A DNA stretch of 64,000 nt, taken from the NCBI RefSeq assembly GCF_900104175.1, contig NZ_FNIX01000005.1, positions 310,001 to 374,000 on the forward strand, read 5' to 3'. Made by a program: the position numbers and the translations under genes. This document shows positions 40,539 through 50,306 of the stretch, piece by piece. The notes beneath the pieces are model-generated. The model made no database searches. It worked only from the letters and a program-made list of their open reading frames with translations, and was not told the origin of the DNA. The stretch is from Lentzea jiangxiensis. Lineage in GTDB: Bacteria; Actinomycetota; Actinomycetes; Mycobacteriales; Pseudonocardiaceae. Every line of letters starts with the position of its first letter. Positions within the stretch are counted from its first letter, which is position 1.

Positions 40539-41594
40539 ATGGCTTGGCAGAAGTCTGTGGTGACGCTCGCCGCGGCAGTCGTGCTTCCGTTGACCGGCGT
40601 GACAGCGGGCAGTTCCGTCGCCGCCGCACCCGCGGGCGACGTCTCCGCCGCCGCGCTGCCGCCGGGTTCACCCGCGGCGGTCAACGGCCAGCTCAAGGTG
40701 TGCGGCGTCAAGCTGTGCAACCAGAACGGCAAGCAGATCCAGCTGCGCGGCATGAGCACGCACGGCATCCAGTGGTACTCCCAGTGCGTCAAGACCGCGT
40801 CGCTGGACGCGCTCGCGAACGACTGGAAGGCGGACATCCTCCGCATCTCGATGTACATCCAGGAGGGCGGCTACGAGTCGAACCCCCGGAAGTTCACCGA
40901 CATGGTGCACGGCTACATCGAGGAGGCCACCAAGCGCGGCCTGTACGCGCTGGTCGACTGGCACCAGCTCTCGCCGGGCGACCCGAACCACAACACCGAG
41001 CGCGCCAAGACGTTCTTCAAGGAGATCGCCCAGCGCCACAAGGACAAGACGAACATCATCTACGACATCGCGAACGAGCCGAACGGCGTCACGTGGTCGC
41101 GGGTGAAGTCCTACGCGGAGGCCGTCATCCCGACGATCCGCGCGGCGGACCCGGACAGCCTCGTGCTCGTGGGCACGCACGGCTGGTCGACGTTCGGCCT
41201 GTCCGACGGCCGTGACGTCAGCGAGGTCAGCCGCAACAAGGTCAACGCCTCGAACCTGATGTACACGTTCCACTTCTACGCGAAGGACCACCGCGACTCG
41301 TACCTCAACGCGTTGCGCACGGTCTCGAGCCAGGTGCCGGTCTTCGTCACCGAGTTCGGGTCGCAGGAGGCCTCCGGTGACGGTCCCAACGACTTCACCA
41401 TGGCGAACAAGTTCATCGCGTTCATGAAGGAGGCCAAGATCTCCTGGACGAACTGGAACTTCTCCGACGACCACCGCACGGGCGCGGTGTTCAAGAGCGG
41501 CACCTGCTCCGGCAGCAGCTTCTCCGGTGAGGCTCCGCTGAAGGACGCCGGCAAGTGGGTGCGCAACCACATCCGCACGGCCGACGACTTCTGA
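40539..41594 (+). CDS. Secreted GH5 endoglucanase (cellulase)
   Basis: A 351-residue extracellular enzyme that cleaves beta-1,4-glucan. The signal peptide is about 1-30 (VAAAPAG cleavage region). The catalytic (beta/alpha)8 domain begins with QLKVCGVKLCNQNGKQIQLRG... with H75 in MSTHGIQW and WHQLSPGDP. The acid/base is E180 in YDIANEPNG and the nucleophile E272 in VFVTEFGSQ. There is no cellulose-binding module. GAGAGGAGA precedes the ATG. The monocistronic layout plus the upstream inverted repeat suggests substrate-dependent control. Confidence 0.95.
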   Translation: MAWQKSVVTLAAAVVLPLTGVTAGSSVAAAPAGDVSAAALPPGSPAAVNGQLKVCGVKLCNQNGKQIQLRGMSTHGIQWYSQCVKTASLDALANDWKADILRISMYIQEGGYESNPRKFTDMVHGYIEEATKRGLYALVDWHQLSPGDPNHNTERAKTFFKEIAQRHKDKTNIIYDIANEPNGVTWSRVKSYAEAVIPTIRAADPDSLVLVGTHGWSTFGLSDGRDVSEVSRNKVNASNLMYTFHFYAKDHRDSYLNALRTVSSQVPVFVTEFGSQEASGDGPNDFTMANKFIAFMKEAKISWTNWNFSDDHRTGAVFKSGTCSGSSFSGEAPLKDAGKWVRNHIRTADDF

Positions 41595-41669
41595 TCCCTC
41601 CCGGTTCGGCCGACCCCGGCGGGTCACGTGAGCGGCGGTCCTGCGGGGCCGCCGTTTACCGTGGGGGGC

Positions 41670-42548
41670 ATGGCACAACTCGCGCTCGGTCTGGCGTCGC
41701 TCGGTCGTCCCGCCTACATCAACCTCGGCCGTGAGGACGCGTTGCCGCGCGTCCGCGACGTCGACTCGATGCGCGCGCAGTGCCACCGCGTCCTCGACAC
41801 CGCCTACGAGCTGGGCATCCGCTGGGTCGACGCGGCCCGCTCGTACGGGTTGTCCGAGGACTTCCTGTCGTCCTGGCTGCCCGGCCACGACGACGTGACG
41901 GTCTCCAGCAAGTGGGGCTACGCCTACACCGCGGACTGGCGGCCCGACGCGCAGGTGCACGAGGTCAAGGAGCACTCCCTGACCCGGTTCACCCGGCAGT
42001 GGCGGGAGACCTCCGCGCTGCTGCCGCGCGTCGACCTCTACCAGGTGCACTCGCTGACGGCCGACAGCCCGCTGTTCGAGGACGCCCGGCTGCGCGACGC
42101 GATGGTCGGGATCGGCGTCCCGCTCGGGTTCTCGACGTCCGGGCCGAAGCAGGCCGACACGATCCGCAAGGCGCTCGACCTCGGCGTCTTCCAGTCCGTC
42201 CAGTCCACCTGGAACCTCCTGGAGACCTCGGCGGGCGACGCGTTGCAGGAGGCGCACGACGCCGGGCTGCGCGTGATCGTCAAGGAGGGCCTGGCCAACG
42301 GGCGGCTCGTCGTGGACCCGCCGCGAGCGGTCGCGGCACAGGCGGAGGCGCTCGGCGTCGGCCCGGACGCGGTCGCGCTCGCCGCCGTCGCCCGCCAGCC
42401 GTGGGCGGACGTCGTGCTGTCCGGCGCGGCGAGCCCGGAGCAGCTGCGGTCCAATGTGGAGGCATTGCGCGTCGGCGTGGACCTGCCGGAGCTGTCCGAA
42501 CCCGCCGAGCGGTACTGGAAAACCCGTTCCGGGCTCGCCTGGAACTAG
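41670..42548 (+). CDS. Aldo/keto reductase
   Basis: A 292-residue NADPH-dependent aldo/keto reductase fold. WVDAARSYGLSEDFLSSWL holds the catalytic Asp and Tyr, SSKWGYAYTADW supplies the active-site Lys, and LYQVHSLTAD carries the His. The nucleotide-binding end is VLSGAASPEQLRSNV. GGGGGG lies right before the ATG at 41670, and TACCGT at 41657-41662 could be its -10 box. The natural substrate is unknown. The next gene begins 13 bp downstream. Confidence 0.9.
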   Translation: MAQLALGLASLGRPAYINLGREDALPRVRDVDSMRAQCHRVLDTAYELGIRWVDAARSYGLSEDFLSSWLPGHDDVTVSSKWGYAYTADWRPDAQVHEVKEHSLTRFTRQWRETSALLPRVDLYQVHSLTADSPLFEDARLRDAMVGIGVPLGFSTSGPKQADTIRKALDLGVFQSVQSTWNLLETSAGDALQEAHDAGLRVIVKEGLANGRLVVDPPRAVAAQAEALGVGPDAVALAAVARQPWADVVLSGAASPEQLRSNVEALRVGVDLPELSEPAERYWKTRSGLAWN

Positions 42549-42549
42549 T

Positions 42550-42555
42550 TACGGT
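42550..42555 (+). promoter_or_regulatory. Possible -10 box of the second ABM gene
   Basis: TACGGT ends six bases before the GTG at 42562 and overlaps the end region of the aldo/keto reductase gene. It may give an independent leaderless transcript. Confidence 0.35.
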
Positions 42556-42561
42556 GGCGCC

Positions 42562-42906
42562 GTGAGCGCTGCGCCCGTCGAGGCTTTCGACCCCCCGTAC
42601 TACGCCGTCGTCTTCACCACCGTCCGCACCGACGACCAAACCGGCTACCGCGAGACCAACGCGCGCATGGAGGAACTGGTGCGCGAGGTCCCCGGCTACC
42701 TCGGGATGGACCACGCCCAGAACCCCGGCGGGCTCGGCATCACGGTCGCGTACTTCCGCGACGCCGACGCCCTCACGCGGTGGCGGACGGACTTGGAGCA
42801 CCGGGCGGCGCAGAAGCGCGGCCGCGCCGACTGGTACGAGAGCTACACCCTGCACGTGGCCAAGGTCGAGCGCAGCTCCGGGTTCAAGCGCTCCGAACAG
42901 CCCTAA
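42562..42906 (+). CDS. ABM-fold protein
   Basis: A 114-residue dimeric alpha-beta barrel protein (YYAVVFTTVRTDDQTGYRETNARM, VPGYLGMDHAQNPGGLGITVAYFRD, WYESYTLHVAKVER). This pattern is common among small actinobacterial proteins annotated as antibiotic biosynthesis monooxygenases without proven activity. It is distinct from the ABM protein behind hisG. It shares CTAA with the convergent NUDIX gene at 42903-42906. Confidence 0.8.
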   Translation: MSAAPVEAFDPPYYAVVFTTVRTDDQTGYRETNARMEELVREVPGYLGMDHAQNPGGLGITVAYFRDADALTRWRTDLEHRAAQKRGRADWYESYTLHVAKVERSSGFKRSEQP

Positions 42907-43394
42907 CCCCGGCGCCGCAACCACTCCCGGCCGATCGCGCGGCCGTCCGGGACGAGCGGCCAGCCCGGGTCCTCGATCCTGCCGCGCAGCTCGCCGGCGT
43001 CCATCCACCCGCCCCAGGCGACCTCCTCGGGCTGGTGGGTGAACGGGCCGTCGGTGTGCGTTTCGTAGACCCACGCGTGGTAGCGCGTCAGCTCGTCGAC
43101 GTAGGTCGTCCGGAACAGCGGCGTCAGCGGTGCCTCCACGCCGAGCTCCTCGCGCAGTTCGCGGACCGCCGCGGCGTCCGGGGTCTCGCCCGCGTCGATC
43201 ACGCCGCCCGCCGAGAAGTCGTACAGGCCGGGGTAGATGTCCTTGGTGTCCGTGCGGCGGTGGACGTAGACCCGTTCGCCGTCGCGGGAGAACACCACGG
43301 TCAGGACGCAGCCGTGCCAGAGGTTCTCCGCCCGCATCCGCTCGCGCGTCACCTCGCCGATGACGTTGGCGTCCTCGTCGTAGAGGTTGATCAT
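42903..43394 (-). CDS. NUDIX hydrolase
   Basis: A 163-residue pyrophosphatase-fold enzyme. The NUDIX box GGVIDAGETPDAAAVRELRE followed by ELGV (about residues 63-87) is complete. WHGCVLTVVFSRDGERVYVHRRT is typical of isopentenyl-diphosphate-isomerase-like NUDIX proteins, so substrates may include diphosphates or nucleotides. AGGAGG lies seven bases before the ATG. It is convergent with the ABM gene. Confidence 0.92.
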   Translation of the reverse strand: MINLYDEDANVIGEVTRERMRAENLWHGCVLTVVFSRDGERVYVHRRTDTKDIYPGLYDFSAGGVIDAGETPDAAAVRELREELGVEAPLTPLFRTTYVDELTRYHAWVYETHTDGPFTHQPEEVAWGGWMDAGELRGRIEDPGWPLVPDGRAIGREWLRRRG

Positions 43395-43501
43395 CCCCGT
43401 GTCCTCCTGTGGTCGTACGCGAGCTTGCTACCCCAGTCCGACGCCCGCTGATCGCCCCCCTTCCTACCTTCGTGACCATCGGACGTCACCGAGGAGGATT
43501 C

Positions 43502-45895
43502 GTGTCCACTTCCCTGCGGCTCGGCGTCGCCGAGTTCCGCGCCCGGCCGGGCCGCGCGCTGCTGCCCGGCGTCGCGCTCGTCGTCGGCGTGGCCTGCCTG
43601 CTGGCCGCCCTGGTGCTGAGCGACGCGCTCAGCCGGTCGGTCGACGAGGGCGCGCCTCTCACACCGTCCTCCGTCGGGCACGTCGTGCAGGTCAAGCCGC
43701 AGTCGTACGACGACGACACCCCCGCGGCGAACCAGGCGGAGCTCGACGACGCGTTGCTGGGCAAGCTCTCCGCGGTCGGCAGGGCGGTGCCGGTGCAGGT
43801 GGCGCAGGCGGACCTGCTCGACGCGAACGGCCGCGCGGGGCAGCACCGGGCCGAGGTGAACGTCCAGCAGCCGGACCTGGTGCGCTGGCCGCTGGCCGAG
43901 GGGAGGCAGCCGGCCGCCGGCGGCGAGATCGCCGTCGACAAGATCACCGCGTACGAGCGCGGGCTCGAGCCCGGTGACGAGATCTCGCTCGCGGCCGCCG
44001 ACGGCAGGCCGTTCGAGGTCACCGTCAGCGGTGTCCTGAAGAGGGGCGCGGTCGACTCGCGGCCCGTCCTGGTCGCCGGACCCGATCTCGCGCGCAAGCT
44101 CGACCCGCGGCCGCACACCAAGCAGGTCTGGGTGATCGGTGGAGCTCGCGAGGCCGTCAAGGCCGCGGCGGGCGCCTCCTACGTCGTGTGGAACCCGGAC
44201 CCGGACGCCGGCAGGGTCGGTGACGACCTGAAGTTCGTCCTCCTGCCGTTCAGCATTCTCGCGCTGGCGACCGCTGTGTTCGTCGCCGCCGCCACGTTCC
44301 GTGCGGTCTATGCGCAGCGTCAGCGGCAAACGGCGTTGTTGAGGTGCATCGGGGCGCAGCGCGGGCCGTTGGTGCGCAGGAGCTTGTTCGAGGCGCTGGT
44401 GACGGGTGCGGTCGCGGGGATCGGCGGTGCGCTGCTCGGCGGGCCGATGGCGTGGATCCTCGCGAGGACGTTCGACGTCACGGGCATCTCCGTGCTGTTC
44501 GGGGCGGTCGAGCTCAGCCCCGACCTGCTGCCGTCGGTCGGGTACGTGGTCCTCGGCGTCGTCGTCGCCGCGGTGCTCTCGGTCGCCGCCGCCGTTCGTC
44601 CCGCGATCAACGCCGCGCGTGTGTCGCCTCTCGCCGCGTTGCGGGACGCCGACAGCGAGGTGCCGAAGCGGTCCGTGCGTCGTCTTCGGCTCGTGTTCGG
44701 TCTTCTGTTCACCGGTGGCGCCGCGGTCCTCGCGCTGGCGGCCATCGCGGCCAAGGGCTCCGCGGCGGCGCCTCTCGCCGTCACCTTCTCCGCGATCGCC
44801 GCCGTGACGGGCCTGTTCTGGATCCTCGGCCCGGTCACGGTGCCGTTCATCGCGCGGCTGTTCGGCGGGATCGGCGGCACGCACTGGAAGCTCGCCGGCG
44901 CCGAGGTGCGCAGGATGCCGCAGCGGTCGGCGTCGGTCGCGCTGCCGTTGCTGCTGGCCAGCTCGATGGTGACGTTCTTCCTGGTCCTGCTCGGCACCGC
45001 GCAGGAGATCACCTACACGTTCGCCAACGAGGAACGCCCGGACGCCACCGTCGTCGACGCGGGGGAACGGCCGCTGCCGCCGATCCCCGCGCAGGACGGC
45101 GTGGCCGCGAGCGTCGCGCTGCACCGGGCCGAGACCGGCGCCGGCGCCGACCCGGAGGAGTTCAAGGCCTGGCTCAGGGCGCAGAACGTCCCCGGCGCCG
45201 AGCGGTTCACCTCCGGGACGGCGATCGTGCCGCGGCACTGGGAGGACCGGCCGTTCGTCGAGGCCGGTGGCAAGCAGTACGAGGTCGTCGGAACGGTGCC
45301 CGGCACGCTCACCGGCTACACGCCGATCCTCGGCGGCCTGACCTCGGGACCGACCGAGAAGGTGCTCGTCGCCCTGGAGCAGGGGACGGACCCGGCGCGG
45401 TTCCGGGCGGGGCTGCAGGCGGCGCTGCCGGACAACCCGACGGTCATCGTGCAGACCGACGCCGACGAACGCGCGGAAGCCGACCGGTACATGCACCTCG
45501 GCACCGTGCTGATGATGGTGCTGCTCGGCCTGAGCGTCGCGGTGGCCGTGACCGGCATCGGCACGGCGCTCACGATCTCCGTCCAGGAGCGCCGCAAGGA
45601 GCTCGCCCTCAGGCGCGCCTTGGGCGTCACCCGCGGCGGGCTGCAGGGCGGCGTCATCGCCGAGGCGGTCATGCTCGCCCTCGTGGGGGTCGTCGGCGGC
45701 GGCGTGCTCGGGTTCGGATACGCGGTGATCGCGGTCCTGTCCATCGGGATTCCGCTGGTGCTGCCGGCCGTCTCGGTGGTGTTGCCGCTGGTCCTCGGCG
45801 CGGTGGCGGTCGTCGTCCTCGCCGTGCTGGCCGCTTTCGGTCCTTCTCGCGGCGCCTCGCGGATTCGTCCTGCAGCAGGATTGGCTTCCGGGTGA
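43502..45895 (+). CDS. FtsX-type ABC permease without adjacent ATPase
   Basis: A 797-residue permease with the duplicated FtsX/MacB layout. There is an N-terminal helix (about residues 18-40), an external MacB-like domain (50-240), three helices (about 245-370), another set near 400-470, a second external domain (500-630) and three final helices. RQRQTALLRCIGAQRGPLVR and ERRKELALRRALGVTRGGL are the two coupling elements that contact an ATPase. GAGGAGG precedes the GTG at 43502. The ATPase normally encoded just upstream is missing, so it must use an unlinked one or be an orphan. A hairpin follows. Confidence 0.9.
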   Translation: MSTSLRLGVAEFRARPGRALLPGVALVVGVACLLAALVLSDALSRSVDEGAPLTPSSVGHVVQVKPQSYDDDTPAANQAELDDALLGKLSAVGRAVPVQVAQADLLDANGRAGQHRAEVNVQQPDLVRWPLAEGRQPAAGGEIAVDKITAYERGLEPGDEISLAAADGRPFEVTVSGVLKRGAVDSRPVLVAGPDLARKLDPRPHTKQVWVIGGAREAVKAAAGASYVVWNPDPDAGRVGDDLKFVLLPFSILALATAVFVAAATFRAVYAQRQRQTALLRCIGAQRGPLVRRSLFEALVTGAVAGIGGALLGGPMAWILARTFDVTGISVLFGAVELSPDLLPSVGYVVLGVVVAAVLSVAAAVRPAINAARVSPLAALRDADSEVPKRSVRRLRLVFGLLFTGGAAVLALAAIAAKGSAAAPLAVTFSAIAAVTGLFWILGPVTVPFIARLFGGIGGTHWKLAGAEVRRMPQRSASVALPLLLASSMVTFFLVLLGTAQEITYTFANEERPDATVVDAGERPLPPIPAQDGVAASVALHRAETGAGADPEEFKAWLRAQNVPGAERFTSGTAIVPRHWEDRPFVEAGGKQYEVVGTVPGTLTGYTPILGGLTSGPTEKVLVALEQGTDPARFRAGLQAALPDNPTVIVQTDADERAEADRYMHLGTVLMMVLLGLSVAVAVTGIGTALTISVQERRKELALRRALGVTRGGLQGGVIAEAVMLALVGVVGGGVLGFGYAVIAVLSIGIPLVLPAVSVVLPLVLGAVAVVVLAVLAAFGPSRGASRIRPAAGLASG

Positions 45896-45904
45896 ATAGG
45901 GTGG

Positions 45905-45929
45905 GGGGAGTTTCACCGTGAAGCTCCCC
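45905..45929 (+). terminator. Terminator after the FtsX-type permease
   Basis: GGGGAGTTTC pairs with GAAGCTCCCC with one G-U pair, just after the permease stop and before the dop promoter. Confidence 0.6.
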
Positions 45930-45955
45930 TCACGCTGTTGTCCGGGGTCAGGTCA

Positions 45956-45961
45956 TAAGGT
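45956..45961 (+). promoter_or_regulatory. -10 box of dop, leaderless spacing
   Basis: TAAGGT ends seven bases before the dop ATG at 45969. Confidence 0.45.
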
Positions 45962-45968
45962 GTGGCGT

Positions 45969-47462
45969 ATGCGGCGGATCATGGGAACCGAGGTCGAGTA
46001 CGGCATCGCGGTGCCGGGAGACGCGACCGCGAACCCGGTGCTCACTTCGACACAGGTGGTGCTCGCGTACGCGGCGGCGGCGGACATACCGCGCGCCAGG
46101 CGGGCGCGCTGGGACTACGAGGTGGAGTCGCCGCTGCGCGACGCCCGCGGGTTCGACCTGGGCAGCCCCGGCGGGCACTCCGCCGACTCCGACATCGAGG
46201 ACCTGGGCGCGGCGAACGTCATCCTCACGAACGGCGCGCGGCTCTACGTCGACCACGCGCACCCCGAGTACTCGGCGCCCGAGGTCACCAACGCGCGGGA
46301 CGCGGTGATCTGGGACAAGGCGGGGGAGCGGGTGATGGAGGAGGCGGCGCTCAAGGCCGCCACCGTGCCCGGCCAGCCCCGCCTGCAGCTCTACAAGAAC
46401 AACGTCGACGGCAAGGGCGCGTCCTACGGCACGCACGAGAACTATCTGATGCAGCGCTCGACGCCGTTCACGGCCGTCATCGCGGGCCTCACGCCGTTCT
46501 TCGCGTCGCGCCAGGTCGTGACCGGGTCCGGCCGGGTGGGCATCGGGCAGTCCGGCGAGGAGGCCGGCTTCCAGCTCTCGCAGCGCTCCGACTACATCGA
46601 GGTCGAGGTCGGCCTCGAGACGACGCTCAAGCGCGGCATCATCAACACCCGCGACGAGCCGCACGCGGACGCGGACAAGTACCGCCGCCTGCACGTCATC
46701 ATCGGCGACGCGAACCTCGCCGAGTACTCCACGTACCTCAAGGTCGGCACGACCTCGCTGGTGCTCGACATGATCGAGGCGGGCCAGCGGTTCGACGACC
46801 TGCGCATGGTCGACCCGGTGCGCGCCGTGCACCAGATCAGCCACGACCCGACGCTGAAGGCCAAGGTCGAGATGACCGGCGGGCGCAAGTTCACCGGCCT
46901 CGACGTGCAGTTCGCCTACCACGAGCGCGCCCTGGCGTTCGTGGAGAAGGAGGGCGTCGGCGACCGCGAGGTCCTGCGCGTCTGGGGCGAGGTCCTGAAC
47001 GACCTGGCCGAGGACCCGTCGCTGTGCGCCGACCGGCTCGACTGGGTCGCCAAGCTGCGGCTGCTCGAGGGTTACCGCCAGCGCGACGGCCTCGCCTGGG
47101 GTTCCGCGCGGCTCAACCTCGTAGACCTGCAGTACTCCGACGTCCGCCTGGACAAGGGCCTCTACAACCGCCTGGTCGCGCGCGGCTCGATGAAGCGCCT
47201 GGTCAGCGAGGAGGAGGTCATCGCGGCCATCACCACGCCGCCCGAGGACACGCGTGCGTACTTCCGCGGCCGCTGCCTGGAGCGCTACCCGACCTCGGTC
47301 GCGGCCGCGTCGTGGGACTCGGTGATCTTCGACCTCGGTCGGGAATCACTCGTGCGGATTCCGACGCTCGAACCGCTCCGAGGCACGAAAGCCCACGTCG
47401 GAGCGCTGCTGGAAGCCTCCGACACCGCCGAGCAGCTGGTGGACGCGCTGACTCGCGGGTGA
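45969..47462 (+). CDS. dop: Deamidase/depupylase of Pup
   Basis: A 497-residue carboxylate-amine ligase-fold enzyme that converts the C-terminal Gln of Pup to Glu and also removes Pup from substrates. The start [12 protein letters not shown] matches Dop proteins, with metal-binding E8 and E10. The Dop-specific loop (about residues 47-80, [20 protein letters not shown]) and D95 in [10 protein letters not shown] are present. An upstream in-frame ATG at 45918 lies in the permease terminator and was rejected. It is followed by pup, prcB and prcA in the same direction. Confidence 0.96.
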   Translation: MRRIMGTEVEYGIAVPGDATANPVLTSTQVVLAYAAAADIPRARRARWDYEVESPLRDARGFDLGSPGGHSADSDIEDLGAANVILTNGARLYVDHAHPEYSAPEVTNARDAVIWDKAGERVMEEAALKAATVPGQPRLQLYKNNVDGKGASYGTHENYLMQRSTPFTAVIAGLTPFFASRQVVTGSGRVGIGQSGEEAGFQLSQRSDYIEVEVGLETTLKRGIINTRDEPHADADKYRRLHVIIGDANLAEYSTYLKVGTTSLVLDMIEAGQRFDDLRMVDPVRAVHQISHDPTLKAKVEMTGGRKFTGLDVQFAYHERALAFVEKEGVGDREVLRVWGEVLNDLAEDPSLCADRLDWVAKLRLLEGYRQRDGLAWGSARLNLVDLQYSDVRLDKGLYNRLVARGSMKRLVSEEEVIAAITTPPEDTRAYFRGRCLERYPTSVAAASWDSVIFDLGRESLVRIPTLEPLRGTKAHVGALLEASDTAEQLVDALTRG

Positions 47463-47541
47463 TCGTCTACCCGAGTGGCTCACAATTTTTGTCGGTGCCG
47501 CTGGGTAGTGTTCTTGTCAGGCGAGTCAGTGGGAGGCCGAG

Positions 47542-47736
47542 ATGTCCCAGGAACAGAAGCAGCGCCAGGGCGGTGGCGACGGCGACGAAGGTGCCGACGG
47601 CGCTGCCGGAGCAGGTCAGGAACGCCGCGAGAAGCTCGGCGAGGACGTGGACGCGATCCTCGACGAGATCGACGACGTGCTCGAGGAGAACGCGGAGGAC
47701 TTCGTCCGCGCATACGTGCAGAAGGGTGGTCAGTAG
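47542..47736 (+). CDS. pup: Prokaryotic ubiquitin-like protein Pup
   Basis: A 64-residue, mostly disordered tag. The N-terminus is rich in Gln, Gly and acidic residues, and the C-terminal half has the Mpa-binding helix (LGEDVDAILDEIDDVLEEN) then AYVQKGGQ. Ending in Gln means it needs Dop before PafA can ligate it. GGGAGG lies upstream of the ATG. It is 49 bp from prcB. Confidence 0.98.
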   Translation: MSQEQKQRQGGGDGDEGADGAAGAGQERREKLGEDVDAILDEIDDVLEENAEDFVRAYVQKGGQ

Positions 47737-47785
47737 GCCTTCGGGGGCCTGTTGACCACTTCGGGGACGGGAGAACAACCAACAC

Positions 47786-48634
47786 ATGGACAACAGCTCG
47801 ACCGGGCGTCACCCGGCCGCGGCGCTGCCGACTGCGTACCTCACGCCGGGCTCGTCGTCGTTCACGGACTTCCTGCGGGCCCAGGCACCCGACATGCTGC
47901 CCAGTGCCCGGAAGCTCCCGGAGGGGACCGTCCAGGCCCCGCACGGGACGACGATCGTCGCGGCCACCTACAAGGGTGGTGTCGTGATCGCCGGTGACCG
48001 GCGGGCCACGATGGGCAACGTCATCGCCCAGCGCGACATGAAGAAGGTCTTCGTGACCGACGACCACTCGGCCGTCGGCATCGCGGGCACCGCGGGCATC
48101 GCGATCGAGATCGTGCGCCTGTACACGGTGGAGCTGCGGCACTACGAGAAGATCGAGGGCGTGCCGCTGTCGCTCGACGGCAAGGCGAACCGCCTCTCGG
48201 CGATGATCAGGGGCAACCTCGACGCGGCCATGGCGGGCCTCGCCGTGGTTCCCCTGTTCGCCGGGTACGACACCTCCGCCGCCGACCCGGAGCGCGCCGG
48301 CCGCATCGTGTCCTACGACGTCACCGGCGGCCGTTACGAGGAGTCGCAGGGCTACCAGGCCGTCGGCTCCGGCTCGCTCTTCGCGAAGTCGGCGCTGAAG
48401 AAGCTCTACGACCCGGACGCGGACGTCGACACCGCCATCCGCGCGGTCGTCGAGGCGCTGTACGACGCGGCCGACGACGACTCTGCGACGGGCGGCCCGG
48501 ACCCGGTCCGCCGCCTCTACCCGATCGTGGTCACGATCAACGGCGCCGACGGTGCCGTGGAGGTACCGGAGTCCCAGGTCCAGACGATCGCCGACGCGGT
48601 CGTCGAAGGCCGCCGGTCCCGCCCCGCAGGCTGA
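47786..48634 (+). CDS. prcB: 20S proteasome beta subunit
   Basis: A 282-residue precursor of the catalytic subunit. Cleavage between G54 and T55 ([15 protein letters not shown]) removes a 54-residue propeptide and exposes the nucleophile T55. The conserved [19 protein letters not shown] holds the catalytic Asp and Lys, and [17 protein letters not shown] is typical. It forms the inner rings of the core degrading pupylated proteins. prcA follows after 34 bp. Confidence 0.97.
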   Translation: MDNSSTGRHPAAALPTAYLTPGSSSFTDFLRAQAPDMLPSARKLPEGTVQAPHGTTIVAATYKGGVVIAGDRRATMGNVIAQRDMKKVFVTDDHSAVGIAGTAGIAIEIVRLYTVELRHYEKIEGVPLSLDGKANRLSAMIRGNLDAAMAGLAVVPLFAGYDTSAADPERAGRIVSYDVTGGRYEESQGYQAVGSGSLFAKSALKKLYDPDADVDTAIRAVVEALYDAADDDSATGGPDPVRRLYPIVVTINGADGAVEVPESQVQTIADAVVEGRRSRPAG

Positions 48635-48668
48635 GTCCCCCACAGGTTCGACGTCAGGAGCACCACCC

Positions 48669-49433
48669 ATGACGATGCCGCTGTACGCATCGGCAGAGCA
48701 GGTGATGCGCGACCGCTCCGAGTACGCCCGCAAGGGCATCGCCAGGGGTCGCAGCGTCATCGTGCTGAAGTACGCGGACGGCATTCTGTTCGTCGCGGAG
48801 AACCCCTCGAGCACGCTGCACAAGGTCTCGGAGATCTACGACCGCATCGGCTTCGCCGCCGTCGGCCGCTACAGCGAGTTCGAGAACCTGAGGCAGGCCG
48901 GCATCCGGTTCGCCGACGTCCGCGGGTACCAGAACGACCCGCGCGACGTCACCTCCCGTTCGCTGGCGAACGTCTACGCCACGACCCTCGGCACCTACTT
49001 CACCGAGCAGATCAAGCCCTTCGAGGTGGAGATCTGCGTGGCCGAGGTCGGGGACACGGCCGAGTCGGACACGCTGTACCGGCTGACCTACGACGGGTCC
49101 ATCGTGGACGAGCCCCAGTACATCGTGATGGGTGGCACCGTCGATGCCGCCAACACGGCGCTGAAGGAGGCCTTCGCCGACGGCTTGTCGTTGGCCGAGG
49201 CCGTTCCTGTTGCCGTGAAGGCGTTGTCGGCCGGGTCTTCGTCCACCGGGAACGGGTCCGCTGAGCTGCTTCCGGCCGCGAAGCTGGAGGTCGCCGTGCT
49301 GGAGCGGGCTCGGCCTCGGCGGGCTTTCCGGCGGATCGCCGGGGCGGCTCTGGACGCTCTCATGCCCGCGCCCGTCAAGGACGGGAAGGCCGTGGAGGAT
49401 GTCGAGCTGCCCGGGGACGAGTCCTCGAAGTAG
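48669..49433 (+). CDS. prcA: 20S proteasome alpha subunit
   Basis: A 254-residue structural subunit of the outer ring. The N-terminus [20 protein letters not shown] gates the channel, and the fold holds [20 protein letters not shown] and [20 protein letters not shown]. The acidic C-terminus lies outside the ring. AGGAG is nine bases before the ATG. The surface pocket that receives the Mpa tail should lie between subunits. Confidence 0.97.
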   Translation: MTMPLYASAEQVMRDRSEYARKGIARGRSVIVLKYADGILFVAENPSSTLHKVSEIYDRIGFAAVGRYSEFENLRQAGIRFADVRGYQNDPRDVTSRSLANVYATTLGTYFTEQIKPFEVEICVAEVGDTAESDTLYRLTYDGSIVDEPQYIVMGGTVDAANTALKEAFADGLSLAEAVPVAVKALSAGSSSTGNGSAELLPAAKLEVAVLERARPRRAFRRIAGAALDALMPAPVKDGKAVEDVELPGDESSK

Positions 49434-49451
49434 GCGTTGAGGTCTGGTGCT

Positions 49452-49477
49452 GGGCCCCTGGCTTTCGCCGGGGGCCC
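49452..49477 (+). terminator. Terminator after prcA
   Basis: GGGCCCCTGGC, loop TTTC, GCCGGGGGCCC give an 11-bp stem with one T-G pair, followed by TT, 19 bp after the prcA stop. It closes the dop-pup-prcBA group. Confidence 0.75.
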
Positions 49478-49555
49478 TTCGCACGTCCTGGGTTTGCGCG
49501 GGCGCGTCGAGTTGGGTGAGTCGTCCCCTTGTGGTTCTTGCTGCCGCCGGCACCG

Positions 49556-50089
49556 TCAGACGTCGGTCGTCTCCGGCACGGGCTGTGACCGGTGGCGCAG
49601 CAGGCTCGACTCGCAGTGGTCGAGCCAGCGCAGCTCGGCCTCGGCCTGGAAGATCATCGCGTCGAGCACGAGCAGCCACGGCAGGTCCGCGGGCTGGGTC
49701 TTGAGCCTCGTGCACTCCTGCAGCGCGCGCATGGTGGCGGTGCGCTGCGTCATCACGACCTCGGCGGCGTCGACGCCCGGCGTGGTGACGGCGAGCGCGA
49801 GCTTGATCGCCACCTCGTCGCGGGGGCGGTCGCTGCGCCGCACGGGCGTGGCGAACCACTTCTCCAGCTCGTCGCGGCCGTGCGGGGTGAGCTCGTAGGG
49901 GCGCTGGCCCTGGTTCTCGGGCAGCGCGGCGACCAGGTCGTCGCGCTCCAGGCGTGACAACGTCGTGTAGACCTGCCCGATGTTCAACGGCCACGTGCCG
50001 CCGGTGGCCGAGTCGAACGCCGCCCGCAGCTGGTAGCCGTACATGGGCCCGCGCTGGAGCAGCGCCAGCAGACCGTGTTTGACCGACAT
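49556..50089 (-). CDS. PadR-family transcriptional regulator
   Basis: A 177-residue regulator. The winged helix is residues 1-80 (HGLLALLQRGPMYGYQLRAAF, NIGQVYTTLSRLERDDLVAA, YELTPHGRDELEKWF). The C-terminal Vir_act_alpha_C-type helical domain (about 90-165) mediates dimerisation. PadR proteins usually repress exporters or detoxification genes. Here the divergent neighbour is a GNAT acetyltransferase, a possible target, with about 130-215 bp between the starts. Confidence 0.92.
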   Translation of the reverse strand: MSVKHGLLALLQRGPMYGYQLRAAFDSATGGTWPLNIGQVYTTLSRLERDDLVAALPENQGQRPYELTPHGRDELEKWFATPVRRSDRPRDEVAIKLALAVTTPGVDAAEVVMTQRTATMRALQECTRLKTQPADLPWLLVLDAMIFQAEAELRWLDHCESSLLRHRSQPVPETTDV

Positions 50090-50306
50090 GCACGTCGAGT
50101 CTGCCTACCGGGTATGTACCTGGCAAACGGTGAAGCGGAAAGAGGCGTGCGGGCGGCTCCGGCATCAGGAACCCTGGACGGTGCCGGAGACGTCCGGCGT
50201 GCAGTCGGACTGGGGGAACGACGTGGTGGACGTCGCACGGGGGCGAGCCGGGGAGGTGTGCCTGCTGGGAGCACCGGGCCGCTCCAGGGGCACGCCGGGG
50301 CTGCCC

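Noticed and set aside
43391..45916. Long minus-strand frame covering the FtsX-type permease
   Set aside because: Arg/Asp/His-rich composition typical of an antisense shadow; the permease is clearly the gene.
45918..45968. Upstream in-frame ATG for dop
   Set aside because: It lies within the permease terminator hairpin, and Dop proteins begin at the [12 protein letters not shown] segment.
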